Shown here one piece after another: positions 12,175-24,225 of a stretch of DNA of 64,000 bases. Position 1 is the first letter of the stretch, and each line of letters starts with the position of its first letter. The stretch is from assembly GCA_022495005.1 (NCBI GenBank), contig JAGYXB010002071.1:802440-866439 (forward strand), written 5' to 3'. The position numbers and the translations under genes are program-made. The DNA comes from Rhyacophila brunnea. Lineage: Eukaryota; Arthropoda; Insecta; Trichoptera; Rhyacophilidae. The notes beneath the pieces were generated by a model. It made no database searches. It was not told where the DNA came from and was given only the letters and a program-made list of their open reading frames with translations.

Positions 12175-12741
12175 TCATCATCAGTCGGGGTCAATCCACT
12201 GCTGGATGAAGGCCTCCCAAAGCTTCTTCCAACTCTCTCGGTCCTGTGTCATTCGCCGCCACGTATTTTTTTTAACTTTACCAGTTCGTCAATCCAGCGG
12301 TTTTTAGGGCGACCCTGTGGCCGTTTCGTGCCCCTTGGGTACGACTGGATGACGGCATTTGTCCAGCAGCCGTCCTTTCAGCGAGCAATGTGCCCCGTCC
12401 ATCTCCATTTCGGCTGTTTGGCAACGTCTATTACATCGCGTACTCCTGTCTGATTTCTAACCCATTCGTTTCTCTTACTGTCCTTTCGCGTGATGCCCAA
12501 CATGCACCTCTCCATGCCTCGCTGTGCAACTCTTAGCCTTAGGACATCTCTCGTGTTGAGGGTTCACGTCTCGCAGACATACGTGAGCACGGGTAGCACA
12601 TATTGGTTGAACACCCTACGCTTAAGACATAATGGTAGGTCACTCTTGAAGATACTATTCAGACGTCCGAAAGCACTCCATCCCAGCTTTGTTCTTCGAG
12701 CAATTTCATCATGCATGCTTCCGTCTATGGGCACCTGCTAA
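12175..12741 (-). pseudogene. RTE-like non-LTR retrotransposon, 3' end of reverse transcriptase
   Basis: Read on the minus strand, this is the C-terminal part of a retrotransposon polyprotein. In order it shows a WSAFGRLNSIFKSDLP segment, a VLPVLTYVCET segment, RVAQRGMERCMLGITRKD, a KWRWTGHIAR segment, GRPKNRWIDEL, and a final FIQQWIDPD-like end after a frame change. The element ends in the TGATGATGATA tail typical of these retrotransposons. At least two Trp codons have become TGA and a frameshift lies near the 3' end, so it is dead. The endonuclease and most of the polymerase are missing, consistent with 5' truncation during reverse transcription. RTE-type is the closest call; a related non-LTR clade is possible. 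Confidence 0.8.
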
Positions 12742-14494
12742 ATATATATAAACGTTTATAGCTACGCCACTGTATACACGGCTTTAGATTAAGATTATGC
12801 GATGATGTAACAGAATTATATATTATCCTAGATTGTTTGTTAGTAGGCCGCTTGCCTTAAATAAGTTAACTCGATGTCTTCTGAGAATATAGAGCATCAA
12901 CACTTATCAGCAATTGTTGGCTTAATGATTCGTTTAATTTCCTCAGTATCCTTGAGAGCTGAGAAACGTAGCACATTTTATTAGTATCACAAGACTAGGC
13001 GATGTCCAATTAAATAAAGTGGGTCGATATATTGTTATAAACACTTCTCGCAGAAGCGATCAAGTCGATCGCCATTCGACGCACGCCATATATACAATTT
13101 AGTTATTATATAATATAATATACCTACAATGGAACACTAGTTGCAGTGCAGTACAAGTGAATATTATTTGGTCGAAAATCATCAATGTCCTGGACAGAAA
13201 TTTAAGATGTGGACGTCGCCCAATTAGTTGGACATGCTATGCTGTTGTATCGAAAATAGATGGTCGTATAGTATTGAGATCAAATTAATGTATAAATTAA
13301 ATACTTACAAAATACGTTATAAAAACCACCAGCTTACAAGGAAAAGGAATATAGCTCGGTAAGTAAATTAGAAATACAATCATTTCATATTTATATAAAA
13401 TTCTGCTAGGTGCTCGTAAGTCGTACCTATCAAATATCTAATAAAAATAAGACGTTATTATCGTAAATGCCAATCAATATTAAATTAATTCGGCGACAGA
13501 GCTCGGAAAATTCTACAAAATGTGCACTATTGTGTAAAAGTACTATGTAATATATATAAATAGTAACTTTGTCATTCTGATCATTTTTAAGATATTGATC
13601 AAGTTTAAAATTCACCCAGGAGTTTCTAAATTACAAAATGGCGGAGATTTTTTAAAAAGTAATTGTTCTAAATATGTACTAATTCGAATTGTTAAACTTT
13701 ATAGTTAGCAAAATGTCAACTTTTACTGCAAACTAGTATTAAGTTAGTATTAAACATAAAATACGTACTTATAGAAATTGAAAATCAATAAAATCTGACG
13801 GTATTTATATAAAATAAAAATTTTCTCCAGCATTTTGGAACTTTGAGGCTCCTGGGTAAATTTTGAAACGGCATAATATTTTACAAATGACATTTACGAT
13901 ATGCCTATTCATTACGGTAATGTTTATATTTTATATTATAATATTTAGTGTAACGTTTTCCCTCTACAGGTCCGCCACTGGTCATCTTTAACAATCGCAA
14001 AATTTTCTTCATCAAACGAACCACTCTGACGATTGGTGATATCATGCAAGCGGCAAGGTCACGTCTAGCATCTGCTACGAGAGAATGCATAAATTGAGTT
14101 CGATTAAATATACACAATACGATTTATAACAATCGTAAACATATCAGCGTTTGTACTAAATACGGTCATTTAGGATGAACTATAAACCTAATTTATTAAA
14201 GACGAGAAGAAAAAATGCAGGTTGAAACCAACAAAAATACTTGTCTAGTACAACAGTCAATGTAAAACAATAAACAGAAAAAAACAGGTGAAATATATCA
14301 ATATATTTTGGATAAATATTCCAAAATCAACGGGATAAGCAACAATGTATAAGAGCAAGGATCTTTGATTAACGACCTTTTTGACGACACAATACCTATA
14401 CTTACAAAATTTTAAATTTACCTTAATAACATAAATTTATATTTTAATCTCTCAAAAGCCTGAAAACATAAAATATGTAACATCGCGCAAGCTA
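12742..14494. other. No gene seen
   Basis: AT-rich sequence without recognisable coding or repeat structure. Small frames at about 13430-13615 and 13905-14117 lack any family signature. Confidence 0.45.
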
Positions 14495-14950
14495 TTTTAC
14501 CACGTTTTTCTTAGCTCGTATTCTTGTTTGTCCAGTGGTTGTTTATCCAGTACAAATCCTGCAATCGATTTTAACTAACTTCCCAACTAGCTAGACATTT
14601 TAAACCTTTAAAATGTATCAGAACACGATGCCAATGCATTATTTTAATACTTTTAGCCATCTTTAAGCAGAATTGAATTAATTTTCAGTTAATTCTGTTT
14701 TGTATGAAAAGTTAATTCGGAAGAAATCCGTAATCTAATCCACTATTATTGGTTGCTAAGGGGGTGGCCCTAGCAACTAAATTATTAATATATACGTGCG
14801 TTACTATGGAAATCAAAATGACATTTCAGTATTCTATATTTGTATGTTTGTTGCAAAATAGCAAACAAACGTTTGCAAACAAATTGCCTTATTTGTCCTA
14901 AATTATTAATAAAAACTTCTTTTTATCTTGTAATTATTAGTGTTTAAATT
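14495..14950 (+). repeat. Repeat family R1, copy 2
   Basis: Plus-strand copy of the repeat at 11160-11655, sharing the GCTCGTATTCTTGTTTGTCC start and AACACGATGCCAATGCATT core. A short insertion or divergence precedes the TTGGTTGC segment. Non-coding. Confidence 0.7.
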
Positions 14951-16450
14951 ACGCCGCAGGCGACTCTTTTATACTACGTGTAATTTATTAAACATTTGTA
15001 ATAAAATAAATGTCACGTTTTGACAGAATTTACGGGGTTTAATGGAATTAGGAAGAAAAGTTTTCAGACACAAAAGTATTTTTCGAAATCAGAAGCGGGC
15101 ACTTTAAAAATGCTTCGCGAGCACTTGGGTGTCCGCGAGTACCCTGTTGTCGACCCCGGCTGTAAAGAACGTTCACACTTCCAATAACACATCTCTCCCT
15201 ACAAGCGACTTGCATTGTAAGTGATTTTAGGTACATAATATTACACAAATATTTTAATCCCTTTCAAATGTCATGTATTATAATTAGTAATTACTTACAA
15301 ATCCACCAAACGAGCTTTCGCTGTCATGTGTATCAGATACATTACATGACGACTTATTGACGTCAATGATAAAATTCGTCACCTCCGACAGATCGCCGAA
15401 TCATTAGCCTCAATATAATTTATAGTGCGGATGTAGCAAGAAGATGTGATAGGTAACTAAAAGAAAATGAGAAGAAATTAATTACTCAAGTAATTTCCCA
15501 ACGTTACGCTTACCCACTGAAACAAGTTCGCAACCGTCAAGACTACAATATGTAGATAACAATATACAACTACTCTACCTATATAATTATTTCGTTGTTA
15601 TACAATGTACAAACATGAAAGTCATCAAGAGGAACATCTCCACAACAAGATGAAGGATGCTCATAATAATTCAAAAGATGATCGTAGGATGAACAAATTG
15701 ATTGCTCTATTAGCTTATTTCTTCCACGACTCGACCGTGAGACTTCCTAGGAGATGATTGTCTCAGAATATATTGTATCCTGTCGTGTCATTGCTCCTTT
15801 AGAAATTATTGAGGCCATTATGTTTAAATGTCAGATACAATATTTATACTCGACTACAAACAATTTAACAATTTGCTCTGTGATATTCCGTTGCGTGGGA
15901 ATAAACTGAATAAAGCAAATGCCAGAACGCTACAATAATTGAAGTGCCAAGGAATTTTAAAAGACATGGGATCCAACTGCATGATTGGTTAAGTTGAATA
16001 AATAGTAAAAAATCACACGACGTGTATTTGGAAGAGTGCCCGTTTGTAAAATCGTGGGTACGCGTTCGATCCTGCGTCTGCCAAAAAAAAAATATAGGAC
16101 GAACGGCTTACAACATTTTCACGTAAAAACTCCGTTATTTTAACCTCGACGCACTATGCTTCAAGAGATTATATAGTATGCCAGTTTGTGAGTTTATGTA
16201 GTGGTCGCTGTTAGTTGCCTCCAATACATCAGTCGCTAATGTCACTCAGTTAGAAAGTTATAAAAACTACTGAGAAACTATTTAAAAAAATGCCGTGGTG
16301 TGTTGTGAGAATACTATGTAAAAACAAAATCAAGTTAGTTAAAAAGGATCAGTTATTATACCAAGTGTACGGCATATTTATTCCATCGTTTGCCTCCGTC
16401 GTGTAACTATGTATGTGTGTAGACAGATACCGATACGATTGATTCATAGG
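14951..16450. other. No gene seen; one SINE-like scrap
   Basis: Mostly featureless AT-rich DNA. At about 16040-16090 a CGTTCGATCCTGC word followed by an A-run resembles a B box plus tail of an old SINE, but the head is not recognisable. Confidence 0.4.
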
Positions 16451-16862
16451 TGCTTTTAAACGATCAGTTTTACTGTCCAATCAGTCTCAGTTTCAGTCGA
16501 GCTGTCAATTAAACAATAACTGAAGCGGCCGACTGAAACCAAAACGGAGATTAGACAGGGTGAATTTCCATCAGTTATCGTATCCTTTTTAGAGTTGTCA
16601 GTTAAATTGACGTATAAATTACTATTTTACCGAATTTTTCATACTACTTTTCTAATTTCGATTGAAATAGTATTATTTCTTCTAATATAGGTACTGTAGT
16701 TTAGAAAGTTATTATAAAAATAATATTAAATTTTAGTGTATAAAAAATACGTAAATATATATCGTTGTTTTCCAACTGAGACTGAACGGATAGCTAAACT
16801 GACCGTCTAGATACACCACCGTTTTAAAACTGAACGTACAACAGAAATGACGTTTAAAAGGA
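16451..16862. repeat. Possible foldback with many CAGTT/CAGTC words
   Basis: The ends CTTTTAAACG and CGTTTAAAAG are inverted about 410 bp apart. Subterminal sequence on both sides is rich in CAGTTT, CAGTCT and ACTGA words in opposite orientation. That arrangement resembles a MITE with repeated subterminal motifs, but a target duplication is not clear. Confidence 0.4.
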
Positions 16863-17030
16863 CAATAAGGAAGGTGTAAAGCAGTGGTAACAAGTAGACG
16901 TGGTAACATTTTTTCCCGTCTGAAATTATGACCTGAATCCATCACTGTTTTATACTATATCTATGGTATATCGTCATAAAAAGATTCTTATACCATACCT
17001 GTTGATTTCGACGATCTTAATGGTATAGAC

Positions 17031-17879
17031 CAGTGGTCGGCAAACACATTAGTCAAAAGAGCCAAATATGAACGGTACAACGATCGAGATTTCTTTTGAG
17101 AGCCAAATATCTAAAACTGAAATTATATATGTAGGTACTCTGTTTTTTAACTTAATAAACTTTAGTTAAAGATGTAAGTCTTAATTAAACTATAGGTACC
17201 TACACTGAATAAAACTTGATTTCATACTTAACAATGATCGTATTTATTGATAAAAATTAAATTGTGAGTAAGGTATCCATAGAATTAAATCATGGCAATG
17301 ACTGACAAACACTCAATGTGAATAATGGCCTTGCATCTCCTTGGAAAGTTTGGGTAAGTCAGGTTTGTATGTTGATGTTTTTAATTTTAAGCAAGATTCC
17401 AGGTTCTCATCAATAAGACGACTTCTCAATTTACTCTTGATTTCCTCTCTTAGAAATCTCTTTACTAACTACAAAACATGCAATATTGACATTGTTGGAA
17501 GATTGTAATTAGATAAAGAACTTGATTTTTATGACTCTTAAGTCTATTAGTTCCTCAATTGCTTTCTTCCTCGCATCACCGACAGGATATTTAGTGCTAA
17601 ATGACGCGTGTTTAGTTGTAAACTGTCCCTCCAAATTTGACTTCGTGTTATGCGCCAAATTTTCCCGACAAATAATACACGTCGGTAGGCCATTTAAGTC
17701 TTTAATAAACGCGAAAGTCTCGGTCCGTTCAATTTTAAATTCACGGTTTTCGTCATCCATTTTTCTTTGCTTCTTCTTTGTACCCATGTCAAATAGGGCA
17801 GAGAGCATTTGTAGCAGAGCCACACTCAAGGGGCCAAAGAACCGCATGTGGCTCGCCAGCCGCGGTTTGCCGACCACTG
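17031..17879 (-). mobile_element. hAT element with 8-bp target duplication
   Basis: The 849-bp element begins CAGTGGTCGGCAAAC and ends with its exact reverse complement. It is flanked by perfect GTATAGAC duplications (17023-17030 and 17880-17887). The CAG...CTG termini and 8-bp duplication define a hAT transposon. It contains the N-terminal part of a transposase on the minus strand and lacks the catalytic region, so it is a deletion derivative. Confidence 0.9.
17509..17787 (-). pseudogene. hAT transposase N-terminal fragment (SCAND3/GTF2IRD2-like)
   Basis: The 92-residue frame starts at an ATG giving MGTKKKQRKMDDENREF. It continues with ETFAFIKDLNGLPTCIICREN, a SNLEGQFTTKH segment, and ASFSTKYPVGDARKKAIEEL. 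This is the zinc-finger-like N-terminus of hAT transposases domesticated in vertebrates as SCAND3 or GTF2IRD2. The CxxC pair is present. The expected first His of the HFxxKH-type motif is Gln here, so metal binding is probably lost. The frame ends after about 92 codons, before the RNase H-like catalytic core. A longer in-frame extension upstream to 17877 runs into the terminal inverted repeat and is unlikely to be translated. Confidence 0.75.
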
Positions 17880-17887
17880 GTATAGAC

Positions 17888-19103
17888 CATAGTTTCTTAA
17901 CTGATGGTCCGCGAAGATTTTTGGATGGGCTGCAAAAATTTTCGGCAGATCAATAGTTACTTAGAAACCCAACATTTGAAGTGGCGTTGTATTATATTTC
18001 GACAATTGTTTCAAAAATAGTGTAAATATAAATATTTATTATTTTATTCCAATGTTGATACCTGTTGATTTCGACGATCTTAATGGCATAGAGTATAGAC
18101 GAAGCCCCACGTCAAAAGTCTTGAACGAATGCCATTAATCTCCATTATTACATGAATTGAATACTGTAGCGAGATACTGTAAAAGCATTTTAGTATATAT
18201 AGGTATATATATATCCACCACGATAAATAGCGCAACTAGTATTACGTATAACATTTTGACATGTCTAGCGGGTAATGCGCTATTTGACTTGCGAAATAAA
18301 ATGAAATCTCTCAAGGATGCGCCCGTATGGTATTCAAAATATAACACATTTCACTTTCCAGCCGAGCGAGAGAGCTCTCACGCTAAATTTATGACCTCTT
18401 ATTTTTTATTAGACCTCGTCGCCCATCATAGGCCACAACTTTCCGCATGCTCCGAGGCAGCGTTGCCCCAACTTTTTCAGTCACACAAACACTTTTTATC
18501 TCACAGGGTGTTCCAACCGACACAGGATGTCCCGCCGAACATAGTTTAGGGCACGCGCCTACGTTGGGTACGTTTGAAAAGAATCGCACAGAAGTGAGGG
18601 ATAGTAATTGATTTATGGAAATACTTTTTGACATCGCTTACATATTGTGTTTACGGAAAAATATCGTGTTTCCTTATTTTGTTTTTACATGACATAAATA
18701 TTGTGTAGTTATTTATAATATATCACGTTTCACGTAGTCGACTGTATAGCGTAGATAATAATAATATAACCAAGATTATTCGCCCAAGATACTAAATTAA
18801 AATTGTAGAAAGATTCTAACTTTTCAAATATAATGAAAAAAACCTAACGTTTGATGTTGATATTTAAACACTGCAATATTGTAGTTTAATGTTGTTTTAT
18901 TGTTTAATGTATAGTTTAATATTGCATGATATTTTTCATTATTCTGGTAGTTTTATGTATATTGCGGACAAACAATGTATGCATAGAACGATTATTCAAT
19001 TGAGAGATTACTTGTGAACGGCTTGATTATAGACTGATTTATTGTGAGAATAATTTATTTTCTTTTTCTCAACGCTGGTATTGCTACAAACCCTCTTCTA
19101 TAG
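17888..19103. other. No gene; short host direct repeat
   Basis: A segment reading CTGTTGATTTCGACGATC, then TTAATGG, at about 18062-18090 repeats the sequence just left of the hAT element at about 16999-17025. A GC-richer patch at 18380-18600 is open on both strands but matches nothing I recognise. Confidence 0.4.
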
Positions 19104-19452
19104 AAGTGGAGAAGGGTGGAGGTAAGCTGTTAAGATCCAACATAAATAGTGCACACTAAAGTCTCTCAGTCAAATGTATTTGTATACATTCTAATGCATT
19201 TAAGTTCTGTCGTTGTCAGTGTGTATTTGCCTTTTGGTGGGTGTACATGGTGCCTGAAGATGCCGAAAGGCGAAACCCATGGCGCAAAAAACGACACAAA
19301 TGAAATAGTAGATACAAAACTTAAATCCATTAGAATTTAAATTCAAATTCCATCAACTACCTTCGGTCGATAGTATTAATAGTATTTGTATACATTGAAC
19401 TAAGACTTCAATGTGTAGATAGTGCTTGGTAGTTTTTAAGATTCAATTAAGC
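19104..19452 (+). mobile_element. hAT MITE interrupted by a Penelope-like fragment
   Basis: The left part (19104-19190) and right part (19382-19452) align to the MITE at 41614-41813. Shared words include GAAGGGTGGAGGTA, CATAAATAGTGCACAC and GGTAGTTTTTAA. Between them lies an unrelated 191-bp insert bordered by a 15-bp direct repeat. The right terminal repeat is not recognisable, so the MITE is 3'-eroded. Confidence 0.65.
19191..19381 (+). mobile_element. Penelope-like fragment inserted with 15-bp target duplication
   Basis: The insert is bordered by identical GTATTTGTATACATT copies (19176-19190 and 19382-19396). It matches the arm of the element at 5232-5672, including TTTGCCTTTTGG, GCCTGAAGATGCCGAAAGGC and the terminal GGTCGATAGTATTAAT. 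Long, variable target duplications are typical of Penelope-like elements. The hammerhead-like motif is present at 19253-19286. The bases corresponding to GGGTC read ATGGC, which destroys the cleavage-site U. Confidence 0.65.
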
Positions 19453-21926
19453 CCTGCCTAATCCAAGCCATAGTAGATCATGGTCAAAAAATATTAGTTT
19501 GTCTATAAAATATCTAAAATTATAACATCATTAAACCATACATAGTTTTAGTGATATTTTATGAAGAATATTTTTTATCGATTATGGTTTAGTTCAGGCA
19601 ATGAATTTTAACAAACTAACCGACACCATTTAAAATATGTATTCCTAATTCAACGAAAACAAATAAGTAGGTATGACTGAAAAGTGTACACTGCGGTAGG
19701 GAAAATCCATAATGTTCCATTTTTATATTATTTAATATCAACACCGTTGATAGGTAGGTATAAGTATATTTTTGTTATAATAATAAAGACGTATCATCTG
19801 ACCAAGGCCCAAAGGTCTCGACTTTTGAGGATATAGTGTGTCCGCCAAAACTTAGGGGTTTATTTTTGAACGATAAGAATAGAAAGAGGCGCTTGTCGTG
19901 GATGGGCCCCACGCCCTTGTCGTATAGTCTCTTGGATTCCGTCGCCCTGGTCAACCCTCCTTCGCCTTGGCTTATCCTTCAGCGATACTGGAGCATGATG
20001 GTAAAGTGAATTAAGTACCTAATTAAAAATTTTAGGAATCAAAATAAAATCTATATAATATGAATTCATATAGTTTAAGAATGATCAGAATGTGTTTTGT
20101 CTGCTTAAAAGACCATTCCAAATATGTAGTTAGTTATACTGGCTCTTTTACAATCCTGGAAACATGTATGTTTGGTATGCCTACACAACAATATTGTATA
20201 ACTATGGAAAATAAATAACTTTCTAAATCGAACTTAGTTTTTGTGTGTTAATACTGTTTATTTAATGAGTAAGTATAATATAGGTACTCAATTGTCCATG
20301 GTATTGCCATGTTTAAGGCTATACTTCATCTGGGGCACGGTCTAAAATGATCGCGATTACGCGACGCGAAGATTGTGCAAACGACGCGTGCAGAACAAAA
20401 CATAATTTGTCATAAAAAGTCAACATGCGTCCATGTAATGTTATGTTAATTGTTCTATTAGTAATAATAATAATATATTCATTGACATGTTTTCTTTTTC
20501 AAGTAAATGGGTAACGTTTTTCAGTCATCTTTACACGATTTAAGAATTAATTCCCCCGTCGACATCACAAAATAAATTGACGTATTCACAGCTCGACTTT
20601 CGCTCTCCGATTGCCAGCGAGTCCGAAATTTCATCGCACCTATAGTTGAAAATTATTTGCCGTTTCACTGAAGAATGCTCTTAATTTTCATCCGCAACAA
20701 CAACTTTTCAATTGTAATTGTTTTATGTGTTACGAAAATGTTCTCTTCTATTACCTACGTATATTAAGTAATCTAATATTTGTTAAGTAGGTATGTAAAT
20801 CAGTACACACATTGAAAAGTCGAAATCAGATTACTAACCAAATCAAACACAAAACTCTCGCGAAATTCGAAATGGAAATCGTTTGATTTTACGACAAAGC
20901 TAAAACTATCAATGCGCGGTCTTCGGGCGATAGAATTTTATGGAATACCTACGCTTCACATAACAGCAGTGCCAATACAAAATAGGGAGCCATCCTCAAA
21001 ATACAACGTAACACATTTTTTAAATCTCAACCACCCTCTCTTAACTATGCAATATTATTTTGAAACTGCCCGAAATATTCAGGCATTTTCCACTATGAAA
21101 TTGGTTTGATGGAATTAGGTTTGCGGTTAGTTTTCATGGCATGCAATAAACAACAGGAACTTTTGTTAGTATGTTATAATATTAAAGATAACATATTACA
21201 GAATATTCAATACATTTTAGCTATTATATTATTGGAACGAAAGACCTAGGATTATAGCAGAAGGATTCTTCAACGATTGAAACGGTCGTCACGTATTTAT
21301 GGATTTATTATGTTATTGTTATTATACGCGCGTTATGCGTAAAAAATGTTCACAAATGCCAGTTAATATGAATTATCAAGACCTAAAAAACAATTGCATA
21401 CGACATTAGGTATTTAACATGACATACCTACTTACTTTGCCCCCCTCACTAAAGAATTCAAAGCGCGCATTGATGCAGTTTATGATCTCAGAAAGTAGAC
21501 CGATTATGTTGATGATAAATCAATTAGTGATTATGAAAGAACATTGTGTGAATATCGCATGTTTGGAGTACTGGACCGACCCCAAGTGTTAATAGAATGT
21601 ATTGTAACAACATTCATATCTGTGTATCGAATTTCAAATATAGTAAACGAGTAGGTACATATAATATATATGGGTAATAAACGAAAAGACTTTTTGAGCG
21701 GGACAGAAAATGTTGCTGGTTTTAACCTATTTTTTTTTATATTATAGAGTAGATAATACAAAAATGTATCGAAATTTTGTAGAATAAAATAAGATTAATG
21801 GGAATCATTTTTTCGTTGTTTCGCCATTGATTATACCATTTCTCAAATCTAAATTGAAAAAAAAAACTTTTACTGACGGCTGTAGGTATCTATAGAACAT
21901 TTTCCGAGAACGGGAAAAATCTTTAC
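19453..21926. other. No gene seen
   Basis: AT-rich sequence with small frames and no recognisable domains. A CpG-rich scrap lies near 20340-20400. Nothing supportable. Confidence 0.4.
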
Positions 21927-22054
21927 GGTGTTCGATAGAATTTCAGATTCATGTCCGTAAAATTGCCGCGATTCAATTCTTTATTTATATATTCAGGTTT
22001 TCGAACCGCCGAATAGCTATCCACATCACTATCGGATATGTTTGAGTCCGCAAT
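21927..22054 (-). CDS. Candidate host exon, Ser/Asp-rich
   Basis: On the minus strand an acceptor (TTGACAG, AG at 22056-22055) is followed by 42 open codons plus two bases. The segment closes at a canonical donor GTAAAG (21926-21921). The peptide begins IADSNISDSDVDSYSAVRKP and continues EYINKELNRG. Its acidic/serine composition differs from the Phe/Ile-rich chance frames around it. Without splicing at the donor, a stop follows almost at once, so this could also be a terminal exon. Its phase-0 start is compatible with exon 2 at 57846, but a 36-kb intron would be needed. Function unknown. Confidence 0.35.
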
Positions 22055-23642
22055 CTGTCAAAAAATAACAAAACATTTCAGTCTGGTCAATGTAAAAAAC
22101 TTGGTTACAATAAAATATTATTGAACAGCTGGATCGAAGGTTAAATTGGAACGGTAAGAACGTGAAAGTTTTAGAATTAAATTCTCGTACCATTATTTAC
22201 TATGTAACAAAAATTATTTCGATTTGACGACCACATGTGTCATCAGTATAGCGGCTTGTTTATGGTGGTGGAAGCCCGGTGCACTGACTGATTTAGAGAG
22301 CCCACAATAAAAAATAAAATAAAAATAATAAATTCCAAATATTTTTTATTTGTATAAAATGTAGTCTTATTCGTAAATCAGGTACTTTTTTACAACTTAC
22401 AACAACATACCTAATCTTTCTATAGAAAATATGTTCTTCCTTCCTTCAGATTTGTGTGCGCAGAATAAGTAAATAACTATTCTTTCATAGGTGTCTAATA
22501 ATTGTTACACAAAATCTACTACCTATCTAGTTGATATATTTTTATTTGACTAAATAAAGTAGATACATTTAAGATTTTGGTATACATTAATATTTTATTC
22601 TATATTAGAGGCCCCCTTTTAAATCCAATTACGAATTTATTGCGTCATTTGCGTTATATAAAACCTGCCACCGCATCAATTGCGGTTTCTTTAAGATCAT
22701 AAAAAATGATACATCACTCTCTACAGTGAAGAAACAAGAAAAACTGCTTATTTGAAAAATAACTTCGAATAATTTTTCCATCAAAAGTGCACCCCCAGTC
22801 TAAATAATTTGGGAAACCATCAACCGCCACTGTGTGCCTCTACGGATGTATGTAAAATATTATATTGAAATAAGGGGGATTCTTTAAAATAAATTGTCAG
22901 ATGTTTATAACGTTTTATTAGAGAGAAGTACCAAATGTTCTATGTATAATGGGCTGATGTATTCTGTAGATACATAATTGTATCAATGAATATAACAGTT
23001 TACCTCTCGGCTACTGCTATCACAAATAACATCGGCGAGGCAACGAAGCGGGCGCAGTAGCTGATTGCTAAGCCTAACCACCACTCATTTTTCCACAACC
23101 GGGGAATGTGAAAATTTTATATTCACGTTTATGAAAGCGGCATACCAGTGGCAGCGTAATCTGAAGTAAACACACATTTTTTTTTGTTCGTTGCATTAAC
23201 ATAAAGACTGTACGAGTCTGGGGAAATTATGATAAAGTGAAATCAGTATAACGATAAATATTTATATTAGTTATTCACCTTTCAGTATAGACTACGCCGC
23301 CCGTGTCACAGTATTCGAGATGTCATGGAAAATATACGAAAATTAAAGCAGTACCTACAATACATTATAACGTTAGAGACTTTCACGGTTGCTTGTTATC
23401 GTAATAGATTTTTTGATTTAGATTTGGTAACGACCCTTACACAGAGCCCGATACGTCGAGAAAAGAAGGAAGAAGAACACGCGGTAATAAGCCAAAAATC
23501 TATTACGATACCTATATTTCCAAAACTAGAACTTCCACGTCTACACTGTCAAATGTTTTAATCTACTCTATATTCTACTCCCAATTAGTATGGCGTATAT
23601 AGCTTGAACATTAAGTTTTGACACTTCTCTCGCACAATGACC
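22055..23642. other. No gene seen
   Basis: AT-rich sequence upstream (minus-strand sense) of the candidate exon at 21927. Small frames only, for example at 23325-23561, with no family resemblance. Confidence 0.4.
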
Positions 23643-23650
23643 AATATAAT

Positions 23651-24217
23651 CAGAACGTTGGAGCGGACCCTTTTTTGAGTTGCTCCGCTCCAGCTCCGCT
23701 CCGGGACCCAATACTTGCTCCGGCTCCGCTCCAGGGTCTGCTCCGCTCCGGGTTAAAAGTTTTAATAAGTATTATATGTATCATCATCATCATCAGCCGG
23801 GGTCAATCCACTGCTGGATGAAGGCCTCCCCAAGTTTCTTCAAACTCTCTCGATCCTGTGTCGTTCGCTGCCACGTATTTCCGCCGAATTTGTACTGTAT
23901 ACAAATGTTTTTATACAAGTAGTTTTAAAATAATCGTCATTTTCATTATTAATTCTATTAAACAAAACGCCAGCAAATCGTCTCTCATTATTTGCCTCTT
24001 CTGTAAAATAAGTGAGGTTATTTATCACTCGGCAGCGTTGCCATATTTCAAATAATTCCAGTATTGCAAAGTGTCAAAATATAATATTTTCATTGGATTT
24101 TAGGATGCAAATTTAATAATAAAAAAAACATCCGGAGCAGTAGAGCACTACTAATTTTCGGTGCTCCGGGTAAAATCCCATTGCTCCAGTGCTCCGTGCT
24201 CCTGCTCCAACGCTCTC
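23651..24217. mobile_element. hAT-type non-autonomous element with arrayed GCTCCG words
   Basis: The 567-bp element starts CAGAACGTTGGAGC and ends GCTCCAACGCTCTC. It is flanked by perfect 8-bp AATATAAT duplications (23643-23650 and 24218-24225). Both subterminal zones carry dense GCTCCG, GCTCCA and GGAGCA words. The interior contains a separate RTE-like 3' end. No transposase is present. Confidence 0.75.
23781..23890 (-). repeat. RTE-like retrotransposon 3' end inside the hAT element
   Basis: The plus strand reads ATCATCATCAGCCGGGGTCA then CCACTGCTGGATGAAGGCC, the same 3' terminus as the remnant at 12175. Only about 110 bp remain. It has been captured within, or inserted into, the surrounding hAT element. 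Confidence 0.7.
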
Positions 24218-24225
24218 AATATAAT

